DNA of 64,000 bases from Micavibrio_B sp964399985 (GCA_964399985.1 CAYNRY010000001.1:310001-374000), one strand, 5' to 3'; shown: positions 17,979 through 27,819, counted from the stretch's first letter. The notes: generated by a model from the letters alone, not told the origin. Numbers and translations are program-made.

Positions 17979-19478
17979 ATGGGATTTGGCAAAAAAGGCG
18001 GCGATACGAGCGTGATGACTCCACCTGCAGCGGTGGTCAGTCAGTCTGAAGCTGCGCCGGCTCCTGTTGCGCCCGCCATTCAAAGCTTCAATACCGAAAC
18101 GAAAAAACAGGCGGAAGTACAACCGAAGATCAAACTGGAAGCCGACATATTCAGCTCGCCGCAGGTTTCAGAGAGTGCGCCGATATCCGATACGGATTCG
18201 ATGACGCAGCTGCGCCTGCAGCGCGCGCGTAATCGTATCTGGGCGGATTTACGCGACGGTATCGATTTGAAAGCGCTTGCGCGCATGGACGGTAAAGCGG
18301 CACGGGAAGAGGTGGCCACTGCCGTCGAAGAAATTGCCCGCTTCCGTAATCTAGACTTAACGCCCAACGAGCTGGCTCAGATCGGTAAGGAATGCTCGGA
18401 CGATATGCTCGGGTACGGGCCGCTGGAAGCGCTTCTCGAAGAAGATGGCATCGCCGATATCATGATCAATGGGCCGGATACGGTCTATGTCGAGCGCAAA
18501 GGGAAGATCCAGCGCACCGATATCAAATTCCGCGACAACCAGCATCTGGTTACGATTTGCCAGCGTATCGTCGGCGCGATCGGCCGCCGCGTCGATGAAG
18601 CTTCGCCGATTTGCGATGCGCGTTTGCCGGACGGTTCTCGTGTGAACGTGATTATCCCGCCGCTTGCCGTTGATGGCGCATGTATGACCATTCGTAAATT
18701 CTCCAAGGACAAACTGACCCTTGAGAAACTTGTAGAGTTCGGAGCAGCAACACCGTCCTGTGCGAAACTGATCATGGCCATTGGCCGCTCGCGAGTGAAC
18801 GTTCTGGTGTCCGGCGGTACGGGTTCGGGTAAAACGACGATGCTTAACTGTCTGACGCGCTACATCGAACATGGCGAGCGCGTGATTACTTGTGAAGATG
18901 CTTGCGAACTTCAATTGCAACAGCCGCATGTCGTGCGTCTTGAAACACGCCCTGCGAATTTGGAAGGCGTTGGCGAAGTCACGATGCGTGACCTCGTTAA
19001 AAACTGCCTTCGTATGCGCCCCGAGCGTATCATTGTCGGTGAGGTGCGCGGGCCTGAAGCTTTCGATCTACTTTCCGCTATGAATACAGGCCATGACGGC
19101 TCCATGGGGACGGTTCACGCCAATAACCCGCGTGAGGCTATCTCGCGGATGGAAAACATGATTGCCATGGGCAATTTAAATATTCCGACGATTGCGGTGC
19201 GTGAACAGATCGCGTCGGCGATTAGCGTTATCATCCAGGTTCAGCGTCTGCGTGACGGTTCGCGTAAAGTGACTCATATTTCAGAGATCACCGGTATGGA
19301 AGGCGAGGTCGTCACCATGCAGGATTTATTTGTTCTCGATATTGTTGGTGAAGATGAAAACGGCAAGCTGATCACCAATCAGCGATCGACAGGATTGCGA
19401 CCTAAATTCTATGAACAGGCACGCGCTTTCGGTGTCGAAAAATATGTGCTTGATGCGATGGAAGAGGCGTACGGCTGA
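17979..19478 (+). CDS. cpaF: Tad secretion ATPase CpaF/TadA
   Basis: The 499-residue type II/IV secretion ATPase powers Tad pilus assembly. The N-terminal 100 residues are low-complexity (Ala, Pro, Gln rich). The GSPII_E core follows, with Walker A GGTGSGKTT (about residues 278-286), an Asp-box segment (TCEDACELQL), Walker B RIIVGEVRGPEA and the His-box TGHDGSMGTVHAN. The stop overlaps the tadB start by 1 bp (TGATG). Confidence 0.95.
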   Translation: MGFGKKGGDTSVMTPPAAVVSQSEAAPAPVAPAIQSFNTETKKQAEVQPKIKLEADIFSSPQVSESAPISDTDSMTQLRLQRARNRIWADLRDGIDLKALARMDGKAAREEVATAVEEIARFRNLDLTPNELAQIGKECSDDMLGYGPLEALLEEDGIADIMINGPDTVYVERKGKIQRTDIKFRDNQHLVTICQRIVGAIGRRVDEASPICDARLPDGSRVNVIIPPLAVDGACMTIRKFSKDKLTLEKLVEFGAATPSCAKLIMAIGRSRVNVLVSGGTGSGKTTMLNCLTRYIEHGERVITCEDACELQLQQPHVVRLETRPANLEGVGEVTMRDLVKNCLRMRPERIIVGEVRGPEAFDLLSAMNTGHDGSMGTVHANNPREAISRMENMIAMGNLNIPTIAVREQIASAISVIIQVQRLRDGSRKVTHISEITGMEGEVVTMQDLFVLDIVGEDENGKLITNQRSTGLRPKFYEQARAFGVEKYVLDAMEEAYG

Positions 19479-20449
19479 TGTCAACCGGTATGATCATATT
19501 TCTGGCGGTTCTTGCTATCCTTATAGCCGTCGGCATGATGTTTTATCTCTTGTCGAATACCAAGCGTGAACAGCAAAAGCGTATGTTTGCGGTTATTGCC
19601 GGACAATCGCACGCATTGCCGGAATCGGAGCGCGATGGCAAAGACCGCCGCCGCGCCGATCTTGCCAAAAAACTGCAACAGCAAGGTAAACAGCATAAGA
19701 AAAGCAATGGTATTCGGGATCAGCTAAACAGAGCCGGGCTTTATGAAACGCCGGTGTCGAAATTCTGGTTTTTATCAGTGATTTCCGGTGTCATGTTTAC
19801 CAGCCTTGCCATGATGGCCACCCAGCCTCTGGTTGTTATCATTCTTGTCGCCGTGATTGGCTTTGCCGGATTTCCGCGTCTTGTCCTCAAAATGAAAATC
19901 AGCCGTCGCCAAAAGAAATTTTTGAATGATTTCTCCGATGCGCTTGAATCCATGGTGCGTCTTTTAAAAGCCGGTATGCCGGTTGCCGAAGCCATTGCCA
20001 TGATGAGCCGCGAATATAGCGGCCCTGTCGGCGAGGAAATGCTCAAGATCTACGAACAGCAAAAAATCGGTATTCCTTTGGCCGAAGCATGCATCAAGGC
20101 AGCAGAACGCATGCCGCTGACGGAAATGCAAATGTTTGCGACTGGGATTTCCATCCAGCAGCAAACAGGTTCGAGCCTGTCTGAAGTTCTTCTAAATTTG
20201 GCAAAAGTTATCCGCGCACGTTTCAGATTAAAACGAAAAATTCAGGCGCTCTCAGCCGAAGCCAAAGCCTCGGCGATGATTATCGGTTCCTTGCCGATTA
20301 TCGTTTGCGGCGGTCTTTATGCGGTTAATCCTGAATATATGTTTCCTTTATTCAATACGCTCAAAGGAAAATATTTCCTCGGCGGCGCGCTGTGCTGGAT
20401 GGGCATGGGAATTCTTATCATGCGCCAGATGATCAATTTCAGGATTTAA
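19478..20449 (+). CDS. tadB: Tad inner membrane platform protein TadB
   Basis: This 323-residue T2SSF-domain protein has an N-terminal hydrophobic segment, a positively charged cytoplasmic stretch, two hydrophobic segments (about residues 93-130), a GspF-type cytoplasmic domain (FLNDFSDALESMVRLLKAGM) and C-terminal membrane segments. It pairs with TadC as the platform for CpaF. Confidence 0.92.
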   Translation: MSTGMIIFLAVLAILIAVGMMFYLLSNTKREQQKRMFAVIAGQSHALPESERDGKDRRRADLAKKLQQQGKQHKKSNGIRDQLNRAGLYETPVSKFWFLSVISGVMFTSLAMMATQPLVVIILVAVIGFAGFPRLVLKMKISRRQKKFLNDFSDALESMVRLLKAGMPVAEAIAMMSREYSGPVGEEMLKIYEQQKIGIPLAEACIKAAERMPLTEMQMFATGISIQQQTGSSLSEVLLNLAKVIRARFRLKRKIQALSAEAKASAMIIGSLPIIVCGGLYAVNPEYMFPLFNTLKGKYFLGGALCWMGMGILIMRQMINFRI

Positions 20450-20452
20450 AAC

Positions 20453-21424
20453 ATGATTTTTACCGAAGAAGTCGATCAATCCATTATTATCATCGTTAGC
20501 TCGCTCTTTGCGATGCTGTCTTTTATGGCAGTGGCGCTACCGCTGCTGAACCGGACGGAAAAGAAAGAGCGCTATCTGAACGTCATCGAGAAAAGGAAGA
20601 AAGTTCTTTTTGACCAGACAAAGGATTCCCTTGGCAAAAAAACAACGGTCATTTCCAAAAATGTATCGGCACGAGAATCCCTGACGCTTTATTATAAAGT
20701 GCAGAATATGTTCGGCGAGATGGGTGAGAAAATTCGTGACCAGATGTTACAAGCGGGTCTGCGCGACCCGAAAGCGCCATTTAAATACTTGATCGCCCGA
20801 GCGGTGCTTCCTATCGTCTTGATGCTGTTTTCTTTTATCGTAATGGCCAAAGGGCAAAAGGAATTCACCCCGGCGCAAATCATGATGGGGGTTTCGTTTC
20901 TGGGTCTGGCAGGATTTTTTCTGCCCAAGCTTTTGCTGAAAAACTATATTCAGAAGCGTCAGGCAGAGATTAATATAACATTTCCTGATGCTCTCGATAT
21001 GATGCTGATTTGCGTGCAGGGCGGTATAGGTCTTGAGCAAACGATCAATCGCGTGGCAGACGAGATTGCCGATCACTCTCCGACTTTAGCGGAAGAGCTT
21101 GGCATCTTGAGCGCCGAGATGGGTATGCTCAATGACAGACGGGCGGCGCTGCAGGATTTCGCGCGGCGCGTCGGTTCGGGCGCGGCAAAATCATTTACGA
21201 CCGCCATGCTTCAGGCCGAGCAGTACGGTACGTCGGTGTCTGGCGCGATGCGTGTTATTTCAGAAGAATTGCGTGAGATGCGCATGGCAACCGCCGAACA
21301 AAAAGCGGCATCGCTGCCGCCTAAACTAACCGTTCCGATGATCCTGTTTTTCCTGCCGGCGCTTTTTATCGTTATCCTGACGCCAGCGTTTCTTTCCGCT
21401 GGCGATGCCGGTGTAATGGAGTAA
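20453..21424 (+). CDS. tadC: Tad inner membrane platform protein TadC
   Basis: The 323-residue protein has the same GspF/T2SSF plan as TadB: an N-terminal anchor, a central pair of hydrophobic segments, FPDALDMMLICVQGGIGLEQ at the start of the cytoplasmic domain, and a C-terminal membrane segment. It starts 3 bp after tadB. The stop lies 8 bp from the convergent stop of the TPR gene, leaving no room for a terminator between them. Confidence 0.92.
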   Translation: MIFTEEVDQSIIIIVSSLFAMLSFMAVALPLLNRTEKKERYLNVIEKRKKVLFDQTKDSLGKKTTVISKNVSARESLTLYYKVQNMFGEMGEKIRDQMLQAGLRDPKAPFKYLIARAVLPIVLMLFSFIVMAKGQKEFTPAQIMMGVSFLGLAGFFLPKLLLKNYIQKRQAEINITFPDALDMMLICVQGGIGLEQTINRVADEIADHSPTLAEELGILSAEMGMLNDRRAALQDFARRVGSGAAKSFTTAMLQAEQYGTSVSGAMRVISEELREMRMATAEQKAASLPPKLTVPMILFFLPALFIVILTPAFLSAGDAGVME

Positions 21425-21432
21425 TGTAAAGC

Positions 21433-22179
21433 TTAAGGAGTTTTCTTCTTTTGTGCTTCAGCGGCGAGCGTCGCTTTTCTGGCCGCTTCACCACGCGCAT
21501 CGACAGAATAAGCTGACGGCTCGTTCAACGTACGGATAATGCGGATGTTACGCTCGATCTCGACGCGTGTCGGATCTTTTTCCTTCGCAGAATAAAGCAG
21601 GTTCAGCGCTTTATCGGTATAACCTTGCGCAGCCAAGTTCAAAGCGAGATTGTTCATGACAGGGATGGAGTCGCCCTTCCAAAGCTCAAGAGCCTTACGA
21701 AACGCTGTTTCAGCTTCCGGATGTTTCTGCTGTGCATCCAATGAAATACCTAGAACATGCCATGCGCGGTAATTGCCATCATCGGCTTTGATTGCTTTAC
21801 GGGCATAGGATTCCGCCGATTTGAAATCGCCGGTTTCGAGTTCTAGGGCGCCCATTTCGGTAAAGGTCAGAGTGGCCGGTGATTTGCCTTTCAGGAAAGG
21901 CGTTAAAATTGTTTCCGCTTTTTTAAGGTCTCCGGATTCACGCAGAGCTTTCGCATAGCGTCCGGCGGCAAATTCGTCTTTCGGATTGCGTTTGTAAAGT
22001 CCGGCGGTGAAGTTCAGATTCTCGCGGCGGTCTCCGAAGAGTTCCGGCTTGCTTGCGCCTTTCGACGAAAGCGTGGTGACGGGTTTTTTTGAAACCGGTT
22101 CTGGCGAGCCAGCACAGGATGTCAGCAAAAGGGCAGAAGCCAGAACAACAGTTGAGATTTTCAACGTGCGGGTAATCAT
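21433..22179 (-). CDS. tadD: TPR lipoprotein, TadD-like
   Basis: From the ATG at 22179 the product is 248 residues with a lipoprotein signal (LASALLLTSCAG, lipidation at Cys). I reject the longer frame from 22350 because its extra 57 residues are polar and would bury the signal. At least three TPR units are visible (for example AWHVLGISLDAQQKHPEAET). TadD-type lipoproteins help secretin assembly in Tad systems. It is on the opposite strand to the cpa operon and convergent with tadC. Confidence 0.82.
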   Translation of the reverse strand: MITRTLKISTVVLASALLLTSCAGSPEPVSKKPVTTLSSKGASKPELFGDRRENLNFTAGLYKRNPKDEFAAGRYAKALRESGDLKKAETILTPFLKGKSPATLTFTEMGALELETGDFKSAESYARKAIKADDGNYRAWHVLGISLDAQQKHPEAETAFRKALELWKGDSIPVMNNLALNLAAQGYTDKALNLLYSAKEKDPTRVEIERNIRIIRTLNEPSAYSVDARGEAARKATLAAEAQKKKTP

Positions 22180-22219
22180 AGGAAGAAAGCTCCGTGTTTT
22201 AATTTTTCTTATAGCCAGT

Positions 22220-22975
22220 TTATTCGCCTGGTGGAGGCTCTTCGGTCCTTGGCGTTTCCATGAGGTCTTCATTGAGCTGCGCATTGGCGCCGCTGTTGGA
22301 AGGCCCTGACGGGGTCTCTTCCGGAATGGAAGAGGCTGGACCGGATGCATCCTGCACCACGTTCACTTCATGGCACATGTCTGGGCAATAGTAAACGCTG
22401 TATTGCTTACATCCCTGCGCTCCATTAGCGCAGGCGCGGCGAATTCGGATATAGTTCTTGCTGGGCGATCCGATAATGACATGGCGCTGCATTATGACTT
22501 TACCATCGGCATCAAGGGCACGGAAATAGGTGGAACCGGGTTTTTTGGCGATCAGCACCAGATTGCGGTTGGTGTCGGGCACGACGCGCAGATTTTCATT
22601 GCTGCCGACGATGACATTGACGGCATCGCGGTCGAGACGGATGATCTCAGGTTTGTCGAGCGAAACACGCAGCGGCTCTATCTCAGGAGAATCTTCGGCA
22701 ACCGGCGGCAATTCGTCCAGCTCTTCCATTTCACCCAGCTCGCTGGCATCTATCGCATCGATGTTTTTGAGCGGCACGGAAGGCGGAGCAGTGATGTTTT
22801 CCTGTTTGACAGGTACAGGCTTGGCGCTGGCCGCGGCGGCTTCGAGCTGCGTCTTGTATTTGGCCAGGCTGCCGCTCTCGGCATGCGCATTTGCGGAGGC
22901 CAAAGAGAGTAAGGCGGCAAAAGCGAAAGATTTGATGCCGGTCGATAAATGCGTCGATAGAAACGGTGATTTCAT
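22220..22975 (-). CDS. Exported protein with free-standing pilus/secretin N-terminal domain
   Basis: The 251-residue product has a signal peptide (SFAFAALLSLASANAHA) and a Pro/Glu-rich linker. One domain at about residues 98-165 resembles the N-terminal domain of CpaC-type secretins (LDRDAVNVIVGSNENLRVVP, then GSTYFRALD). A Cys-containing segment (CANGAQGC, YYCPDMC) and a low-complexity tail follow. There is no secretin channel. It precedes tadD on the same strand with a 40 bp gap. It is probably a periplasmic accessory factor of the pilus; its function is inferred from context. Confidence 0.65.
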   Translation of the reverse strand: MKSPFLSTHLSTGIKSFAFAALLSLASANAHAESGSLAKYKTQLEAAAASAKPVPVKQENITAPPSVPLKNIDAIDASELGEMEELDELPPVAEDSPEIEPLRVSLDKPEIIRLDRDAVNVIVGSNENLRVVPDTNRNLVLIAKKPGSTYFRALDADGKVIMQRHVIIGSPSKNYIRIRRACANGAQGCKQYSVYYCPDMCHEVNVVQDASGPASSIPEETPSGPSNSGANAQLNEDLMETPRTEEPPPGE

Positions 22976-23181
22976 TTATGTGAATACAGGGTGAGGCTTT
23001 TGAAGCGGTTGATACATTTTAAGTATACATGAAGCTGGTTAAGCTTCACCTGTTTTTTGCTTCAATTTAGTAGAGTTTTTAAGGAAAATACCGGATCTCT
23101 GTATCGTTTTCATATTCATAGGAACTATAAGCCGGCCATTTTGTTGGGTCATTCTCTTTCAAAGAATGAATTTAAATTGTC

Positions 23182-25074
23182 ATGGCTATATCTAATATCA
23201 GACACGGAGCCAGACTATCCGGTGAGAATATCGATTTTTGCGTTTGGGCGCCAAAGCGAGAATTAGTTGCAGTCGTTTTTGAAGACGATAGCGGGAAAAA
23301 AATATCTTCTTACAATCTAACGCGCGATAACGACGGTTATCATCACGGCAGCATTCCGGAACAAGCCGAAAAATTTTACCGATATAAACTGGATGACAAT
23401 GAAAATCTTTATGCCGATCCGGCTTCCTTTTATCAACCGTTCGGACCGTTTGGACCTTCGCAAATTATCGATCAAGCGTCATTTAGCTGGCGTGATCAGG
23501 AATGGAAAGGAATTCCCGATGACGAGCATGTCCTCTATGAAATGCATATCGGCACATTTACCGAAGAGGGTACATGGCGGGCAGCAGCCAGAGAATTAGC
23601 CGAATTAAAAAATTTAGGCGTTACCACTATTGAAATGATGCCAATTGCGGATTTTGCCGGGCGTTATGGATGGGGTTATGATGGCGTCAATTTATACGCA
23701 CCAACTCGTCTTTACGGCAGCGTCGACGATTTGAAATATTTCATCAATCATGCGCATGAACTGGGAATGGCTGTCATACTCGATGTTGTTTATAATCATA
23801 TCGGTCCGAGCGGGAATTATTTCCATGACTTTGCCGATGATTATTTCTCCGCGAAATACAAGAATGACTGGGGTGAGGCATTGAATTTTGACGGGGAAAA
23901 TTCTGTCCATGTGCGTGAATTCTTTATTCAAAATGCTTTGTACTGGATGGAAGAATTTCATTTTGACGGTCTTCGTCTCGATGCTACGCAAGATATCAAG
24001 GACGCTTCCGAAGTTTATATTGTTCAGGAAATCATCCAGCGGGCCCGCGAATTAATTCCGCAAAGAAATCTATATTTTGTTGCCGAAAATGAATCGCAGA
24101 ATTCTAAATTCCTCGATCAGGACGGCTATGGCGTAACGGCCATGTGGAATGACGATTTTCACCATACGGCGCTCGTGGCTTTGACAGGTCGCAGCGAGGC
24201 TTATTACACGGATTATAAGGGATCGCCTCAGGAATTTATCTCTGCTGCCAAATACGGATTTCTCTATCAAGGTCAGCGATATGAATGGCAGGAAGCGCGT
24301 CGCGGAAGTCCTGCGCTTAGCACGAAGCCTCACCGTTTTGTCCATTTTATCGAGAACCATGATCAGATCGCCAATTCAGGCCGCGGATACAGGGTATCGA
24401 CTATTGCAAGCTCCGCGCGCTACAGGGCGATATCGGCTTTTCTCCTTTTATCGCCGCAAACGCCGATGTTGTTCCAGGGGCAAGAATTCGCATCGTCCCG
24501 CCCGTTTTATTATTTCGCGGATCATGAAGGGGAGCTTGCGCAGATGGTGGCCAAAGGCCGTGCCGAATTTCTGGCACAGTTTCCAAGCCTGATGACAAAG
24601 GAAATGTCGGTCTTTTTGCCTGATCCTGGGAATCCTCAAACTTTTGTGAGATCAAAACTCAATTTAAAAGAACGCGAAACCAATGCGGAAATTTATCGCA
24701 TGTATAAAGACCTGCTAAAACTGCGCAGGGAAGACAGGCTAGTCAGAAATCCAAAACATCTGGATGGGGCGGTTTTGGGTCCCGAAGCATTTGTCTTGCG
24801 CTATTTCGGCGAAGAGGAGGACAGGTTGCTGCTGGTAAATTTTGGCCGAGATTTAAGTTTACGCCCCGCGCCCGAGCCTTTGCTGGCACCGATGAAAAAT
24901 AAATTATGGCAGGTCGCATGGTCGAGCGAGTCGCCTGAATACGGCGGCACCGGTACCGCGCATCCGGATAGCATTCGTAACTGGTATTTGCCCGGTCACA
25001 GCACTATCTGGATGAAGCCTGCACTGCTGCGCGAGGTTAAACTTGAAGATATAAAATCAGGAGCCGCAAAATGA
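23182..25074 (+). CDS. treZ: Malto-oligosyltrehalose trehalohydrolase
   Basis: The 630-residue GH13 enzyme has an N-terminal carbohydrate-binding-like domain and a TIM barrel. Motifs are YEMHIGTFTEEG, ADFAGRYGWGYDGV, DVVYNHIGPSGNY, DGLRLDAT (nucleophile Asp), FVAENES (acid/base Glu) and ENHDQIAN. TreZ releases trehalose from maltooligosyl-trehalose. The usual partner treY is not in the window. It overlaps the debranching gene by 4 bp, so the pair probably acts together on glycogen or maltodextrin. Confidence 0.9.
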   Translation: MAISNIRHGARLSGENIDFCVWAPKRELVAVVFEDDSGKKISSYNLTRDNDGYHHGSIPEQAEKFYRYKLDDNENLYADPASFYQPFGPFGPSQIIDQASFSWRDQEWKGIPDDEHVLYEMHIGTFTEEGTWRAAARELAELKNLGVTTIEMMPIADFAGRYGWGYDGVNLYAPTRLYGSVDDLKYFINHAHELGMAVILDVVYNHIGPSGNYFHDFADDYFSAKYKNDWGEALNFDGENSVHVREFFIQNALYWMEEFHFDGLRLDATQDIKDASEVYIVQEIIQRARELIPQRNLYFVAENESQNSKFLDQDGYGVTAMWNDDFHHTALVALTGRSEAYYTDYKGSPQEFISAAKYGFLYQGQRYEWQEARRGSPALSTKPHRFVHFIENHDQIANSGRGYRVSTIASSARYRAISAFLLLSPQTPMLFQGQEFASSRPFYYFADHEGELAQMVAKGRAEFLAQFPSLMTKEMSVFLPDPGNPQTFVRSKLNLKERETNAEIYRMYKDLLKLRREDRLVRNPKHLDGAVLGPEAFVLRYFGEEEDRLLLVNFGRDLSLRPAPEPLLAPMKNKLWQVAWSSESPEYGGTGTAHPDSIRNWYLPGHSTIWMKPALLREVKLEDIKSGAAK

Positions 25075-27110
25075 ACAATATCCCTCACCGCATTTTTAAA
25101 CCCGGACGGACAAATAATCAGGTTGATATAGGCGATGTCATCAGCCGCGAATGGCTGGTCACTAATGGCCTTGGCGGTTATGCGTCTAGTACGATCGGCG
25201 GCGTCAATACATGGCGGTATCACGGCATGCTGATCTCGGCGGAAGCGGAGCCTTTGGGTAGAATATTGGTGGTCAAAAACCTTTCCGAACAATTGAGATT
25301 CTCAGATGGCAGGGTCATTTCAATTACGGGTGAAGAAGCTGAGCCCGGTTTGATCGATGTGCCGAGCGCGCAGCAACTGGGTGAATTTCGTCTGGAGTAT
25401 GGTATTCCGACCTGGCGCTATAATGTCGAAGATGTTGAGATTGAACGCACCATTTTCATGCCGCATCGCCAGAATACTGTTTATGTAACGTATAAAATTT
25501 TGTCGGCGCCTGAAAACATCCAGCTTGAATTGCGGCCTTATCTTCTGTTCCGTCCGCATGAGGCGGATTACGATCCAAAAACACTGCCTTTCGCCCTACA
25601 CATGATAGATCACCGTTACGAAGTATCCGCCGGTGAAAACCTGCCGAAGCTGCGCATGTCGCTGCAAAGCGAGCGCACGTTTTTCGTCACCGAAGGCGGG
25701 ATGAGTCGCGATACGTTTTTCCGCAAAGATGCCGAGCGTGGATACGAAGCGCGCGGCGCGTTATGGACGCCGGGTTTCTTTCATGTGCAAGTGACATCGG
25801 GTCAGGAATTGACGCTTGTGTTATCGACAGAAGATTGGGCTAACATCGACGCAATGAAACCTTTTGAAGCACTGGCCTTTGAGAAAGAACGCCGTATGCG
25901 CCTTCTGGAACGCGCAGATGCTTCCGTTCAAAACGGCGTCGCGGCAGAACTGGTTCTGGCGGCAGATCAGTTTTTGTTCGAACCGCGCGGACGCCTCCGT
26001 GACAAGGTTCAGGCGCAGGCCATGGACGACAAAGTGCGCGCGGTTATCGCCGGTTATCACTGGTTTACCGATTGGGGCCGCGATACGATGATCAGCCTGG
26101 AAGGCTTGACGCTGACCACCGGACGGTATTCGGATGCGCGGGGAATTTTAAGAACGCTTAATCGCTACGTCCGCGACGGTCTTATTCCCAATTACATACC
26201 CGAAGGAGCGGAGGAGGGCGTCTATCATACGACTGATGCCACGCTTTGGTATTTTCATGCACTCGATCGGTATTTGGCCTATACCGATGACAGGACGACA
26301 TTGAAACTGTTACTGCCTTCGCTCGTCAATATTGTCGAACATCATATCAAGGGTACGCGGTTTGGTATTCGCGTCGATCCGAATGACGGTCTGATCACGC
26401 AGGGCGAGGAAGGGTATCAGCTGACCTGGATGGATGCCAAGGTGGATGGATGGGTCGTCACGCCGCGCCGCGGCAAGGCGGTTGAAATCAACGGGCTATT
26501 CTATAACGCGCTGCGCCTCTTGGCGGAATGGCTTGAAGCCGAAGACGGCGCCTCTGCGGCAGAGCCGTATAAAGACCATGCCGATCGCTTGCACAAATCT
26601 TTCAACGAACGCTTCTGGTATAAAAACGGAAATCACCTTTACGACGTCATCGATGGCGAAACCGGCGATGACAGCGCCTGCCGCCCGAACCAGCTGATCG
26701 CCATGTCGCTTAAATATCCGGTGCTCGATAAAAAATACTGGAAGGCCGTCGTCGATACGGCGACAGAAAAATTATTGACGCCGGTGGGCTTGCGTTCTCT
26801 CTCGCCGGATCATCCGAATTACAAGGATAAATATTTCGGTGATCTGCGCGCCCGCGATGCCGCCTATCACCAGGGAACTGTCTGGCCATGGCTCATCGGT
26901 CCTTATATCGATGCTTACCTCACCCTCCATCCGGAAGATAAAGACGGCGCACGCAAAATGCTCGAAGGTTTCCTTTCGCATCTTGATGAAGCCTGTATCG
27001 GATCGATCAGTGAAATTTGCGACGCAACCGCGCCCTATACGCCAAGAGGATGTATCTCACAAGCATGGAGCGTCGCCGAAGTCCTGCGCTGCTGGGCGAA
27101 GACGGCTTAA
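25071..27110 (+). CDS. Glycogen debranching enzyme (amylo-alpha-1,6-glucosidase family, GH133-like)
   Basis: The 679-residue protein has a bacterial GDE N-terminal domain (EWLVTNGLGGYASSTIGG) and an (alpha/alpha)6 C-terminal domain with TDWGRDTMIS, LTWMDAKVDGWVVTPR, YHQGTVWPWLIGPY and APYTPRGCISQAWS. It removes alpha-1,6 branches from glycogen. It is translationally coupled to treZ. The stop lies only about 30 bp before a truncated piece of the toxin cassette repeats, so DNA rearrangement has reached the edge of this operon. Confidence 0.9.
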   Translation: MNNIPHRIFKPGRTNNQVDIGDVISREWLVTNGLGGYASSTIGGVNTWRYHGMLISAEAEPLGRILVVKNLSEQLRFSDGRVISITGEEAEPGLIDVPSAQQLGEFRLEYGIPTWRYNVEDVEIERTIFMPHRQNTVYVTYKILSAPENIQLELRPYLLFRPHEADYDPKTLPFALHMIDHRYEVSAGENLPKLRMSLQSERTFFVTEGGMSRDTFFRKDAERGYEARGALWTPGFFHVQVTSGQELTLVLSTEDWANIDAMKPFEALAFEKERRMRLLERADASVQNGVAAELVLAADQFLFEPRGRLRDKVQAQAMDDKVRAVIAGYHWFTDWGRDTMISLEGLTLTTGRYSDARGILRTLNRYVRDGLIPNYIPEGAEEGVYHTTDATLWYFHALDRYLAYTDDRTTLKLLLPSLVNIVEHHIKGTRFGIRVDPNDGLITQGEEGYQLTWMDAKVDGWVVTPRRGKAVEINGLFYNALRLLAEWLEAEDGASAAEPYKDHADRLHKSFNERFWYKNGNHLYDVIDGETGDDSACRPNQLIAMSLKYPVLDKKYWKAVVDTATEKLLTPVGLRSLSPDHPNYKDKYFGDLRARDAAYHQGTVWPWLIGPYIDAYLTLHPEDKDGARKMLEGFLSHLDEACIGSISEICDATAPYTPRGCISQAWSVAEVLRCWAKTA

Positions 27111-27140
27111 CTATTTTGATTCATGGCTTGCTGGTGCGCT

Positions 27141-27332
27141 TCAACGACGGTCATTGCCGGAAACAAGATCAAGCAGACCTCGACCTTCGTTCAGAACGGC
27201 GTCACCAAAAGAATCGTCGATGCATGGTTTGCAAATGATCAGGTAAGAAAATTCCGGAGCGTTTCCAATCCGCTCATTTCATTCGCGGTAAATGATAATT
27301 TCGGAGCATTACCGCTCCGCGCTTCGGCTTGA
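27141..27332 (+). pseudogene. Orphan 3' remnant of a toxin cassette
   Basis: About 190 bp match the 3' end of the EF-hand cassette at 28901-29092 in the same order, including the TVIAGN-IKQTSTFVQNG stretch and the tail VRKFRSVS...SFAVNDNFG. There is no start codon of its own and no N-terminal part. The match continues through the stop into the downstream leader. It is what remains of a third cassette after deletion or recombination next to the debranching gene. Confidence 0.85.
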
Positions 27333-27355
27333 TAAATCCCAAGTATCTCTTTGCG

Positions 27356-27452
27356 TAAAAGTTAAGTTTACAACCATAGGTTTATAATAGAAATAACTTT
27401 CTATTCGTTTGACAATTGCATTGGATTGATACATTTTAGCAAAAAAACCGGA
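27356..27452 (+). promoter_or_regulatory. Cassette leader repeat (copy 1)
   Basis: A 29 bp sequence at 27356-27384 is identical to 29114-29142 and starts TAAAAGTTAAGTTTACAACC. In both copies a TTGACA begins exactly 25 bp after the last repeat base (27409 here), while the bases between differ. TTGACA may be a -35 element; no good -10 is visible 16-18 bp further. The leader precedes the small membrane protein gene. Confidence 0.55.
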
Positions 27453-27800
27453 ATGCTCATGCTTAATAAAAATTTTTTAATAGAAAAAGTTATGCTTTAT
27501 TTCATTCTTGCGATTTTAACATTTTTTATTCTTTTATACGCATATTCAGGCATTGAAATTTACAATGCATCGCCAGAGCAATTGAAGCAATATCCATTTG
27601 GAACAGAGAGAGGATATTCATATTATTCCCGAGAAACTTACTTGGCAAACTGTATGTTCTGGGCATTTGTTTGTATCCAAGCATTTGCATCCTCAATATT
27701 TGTATTGCTAATGAATAATAATAAATTATGGATAGCCATCATTTTTGCTATTACGCCATTTATTTTTTATTTCTGCTTCAAGTTAACAAATCTAATATAA
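27453..27800 (+). CDS. Small AT-rich membrane protein, candidate immunity protein
   Basis: From the ATG at 27453 (or 27459, with GGA 7 bp upstream) the product is about 115 residues. It has three strongly hydrophobic stretches (LYFILAILTFFILLYAY, CMFWAFVCIQAFASSIFVLL, IAIIFAITPFIFYF) around a polar loop. I do not recognise the family. It ends 19 bp before the toxin-like gene at 27820 and has the low GC typical of toxin/immunity modules. An inner-membrane protein with a periplasmic loop could protect against a peptidoglycan-targeting toxin; that is inference from position. Confidence 0.5.
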   Translation: MLMLNKNFLIEKVMLYFILAILTFFILLYAYSGIEIYNASPEQLKQYPFGTERGYSYYSRETYLANCMFWAFVCIQAFASSIFVLLMNNNKLWIAIIFAITPFIFYFCFKLTNLI

Positions 27801-27819
27801 CTCTCACTGGAGATTTTTC

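Noticed and set aside
18357..18929. 190-codon minus-strand frame inside cpaF
   Set aside because: Lies wholly within the conserved ATPase core, with no start context and an Arg/His/Asp-rich shadow composition.
22370..22994. Plus-strand frames opposite the secretin-domain protein
   Set aside because: Antisense shadows of a gene with a clear signal peptide and domain on the minus strand.
27017..27246. Two other frames over the cassette remnant
   Set aside because: Only the frame 27123-27332 keeps similarity to the EF-hand cassette tail; the others are Arg-rich shadows.
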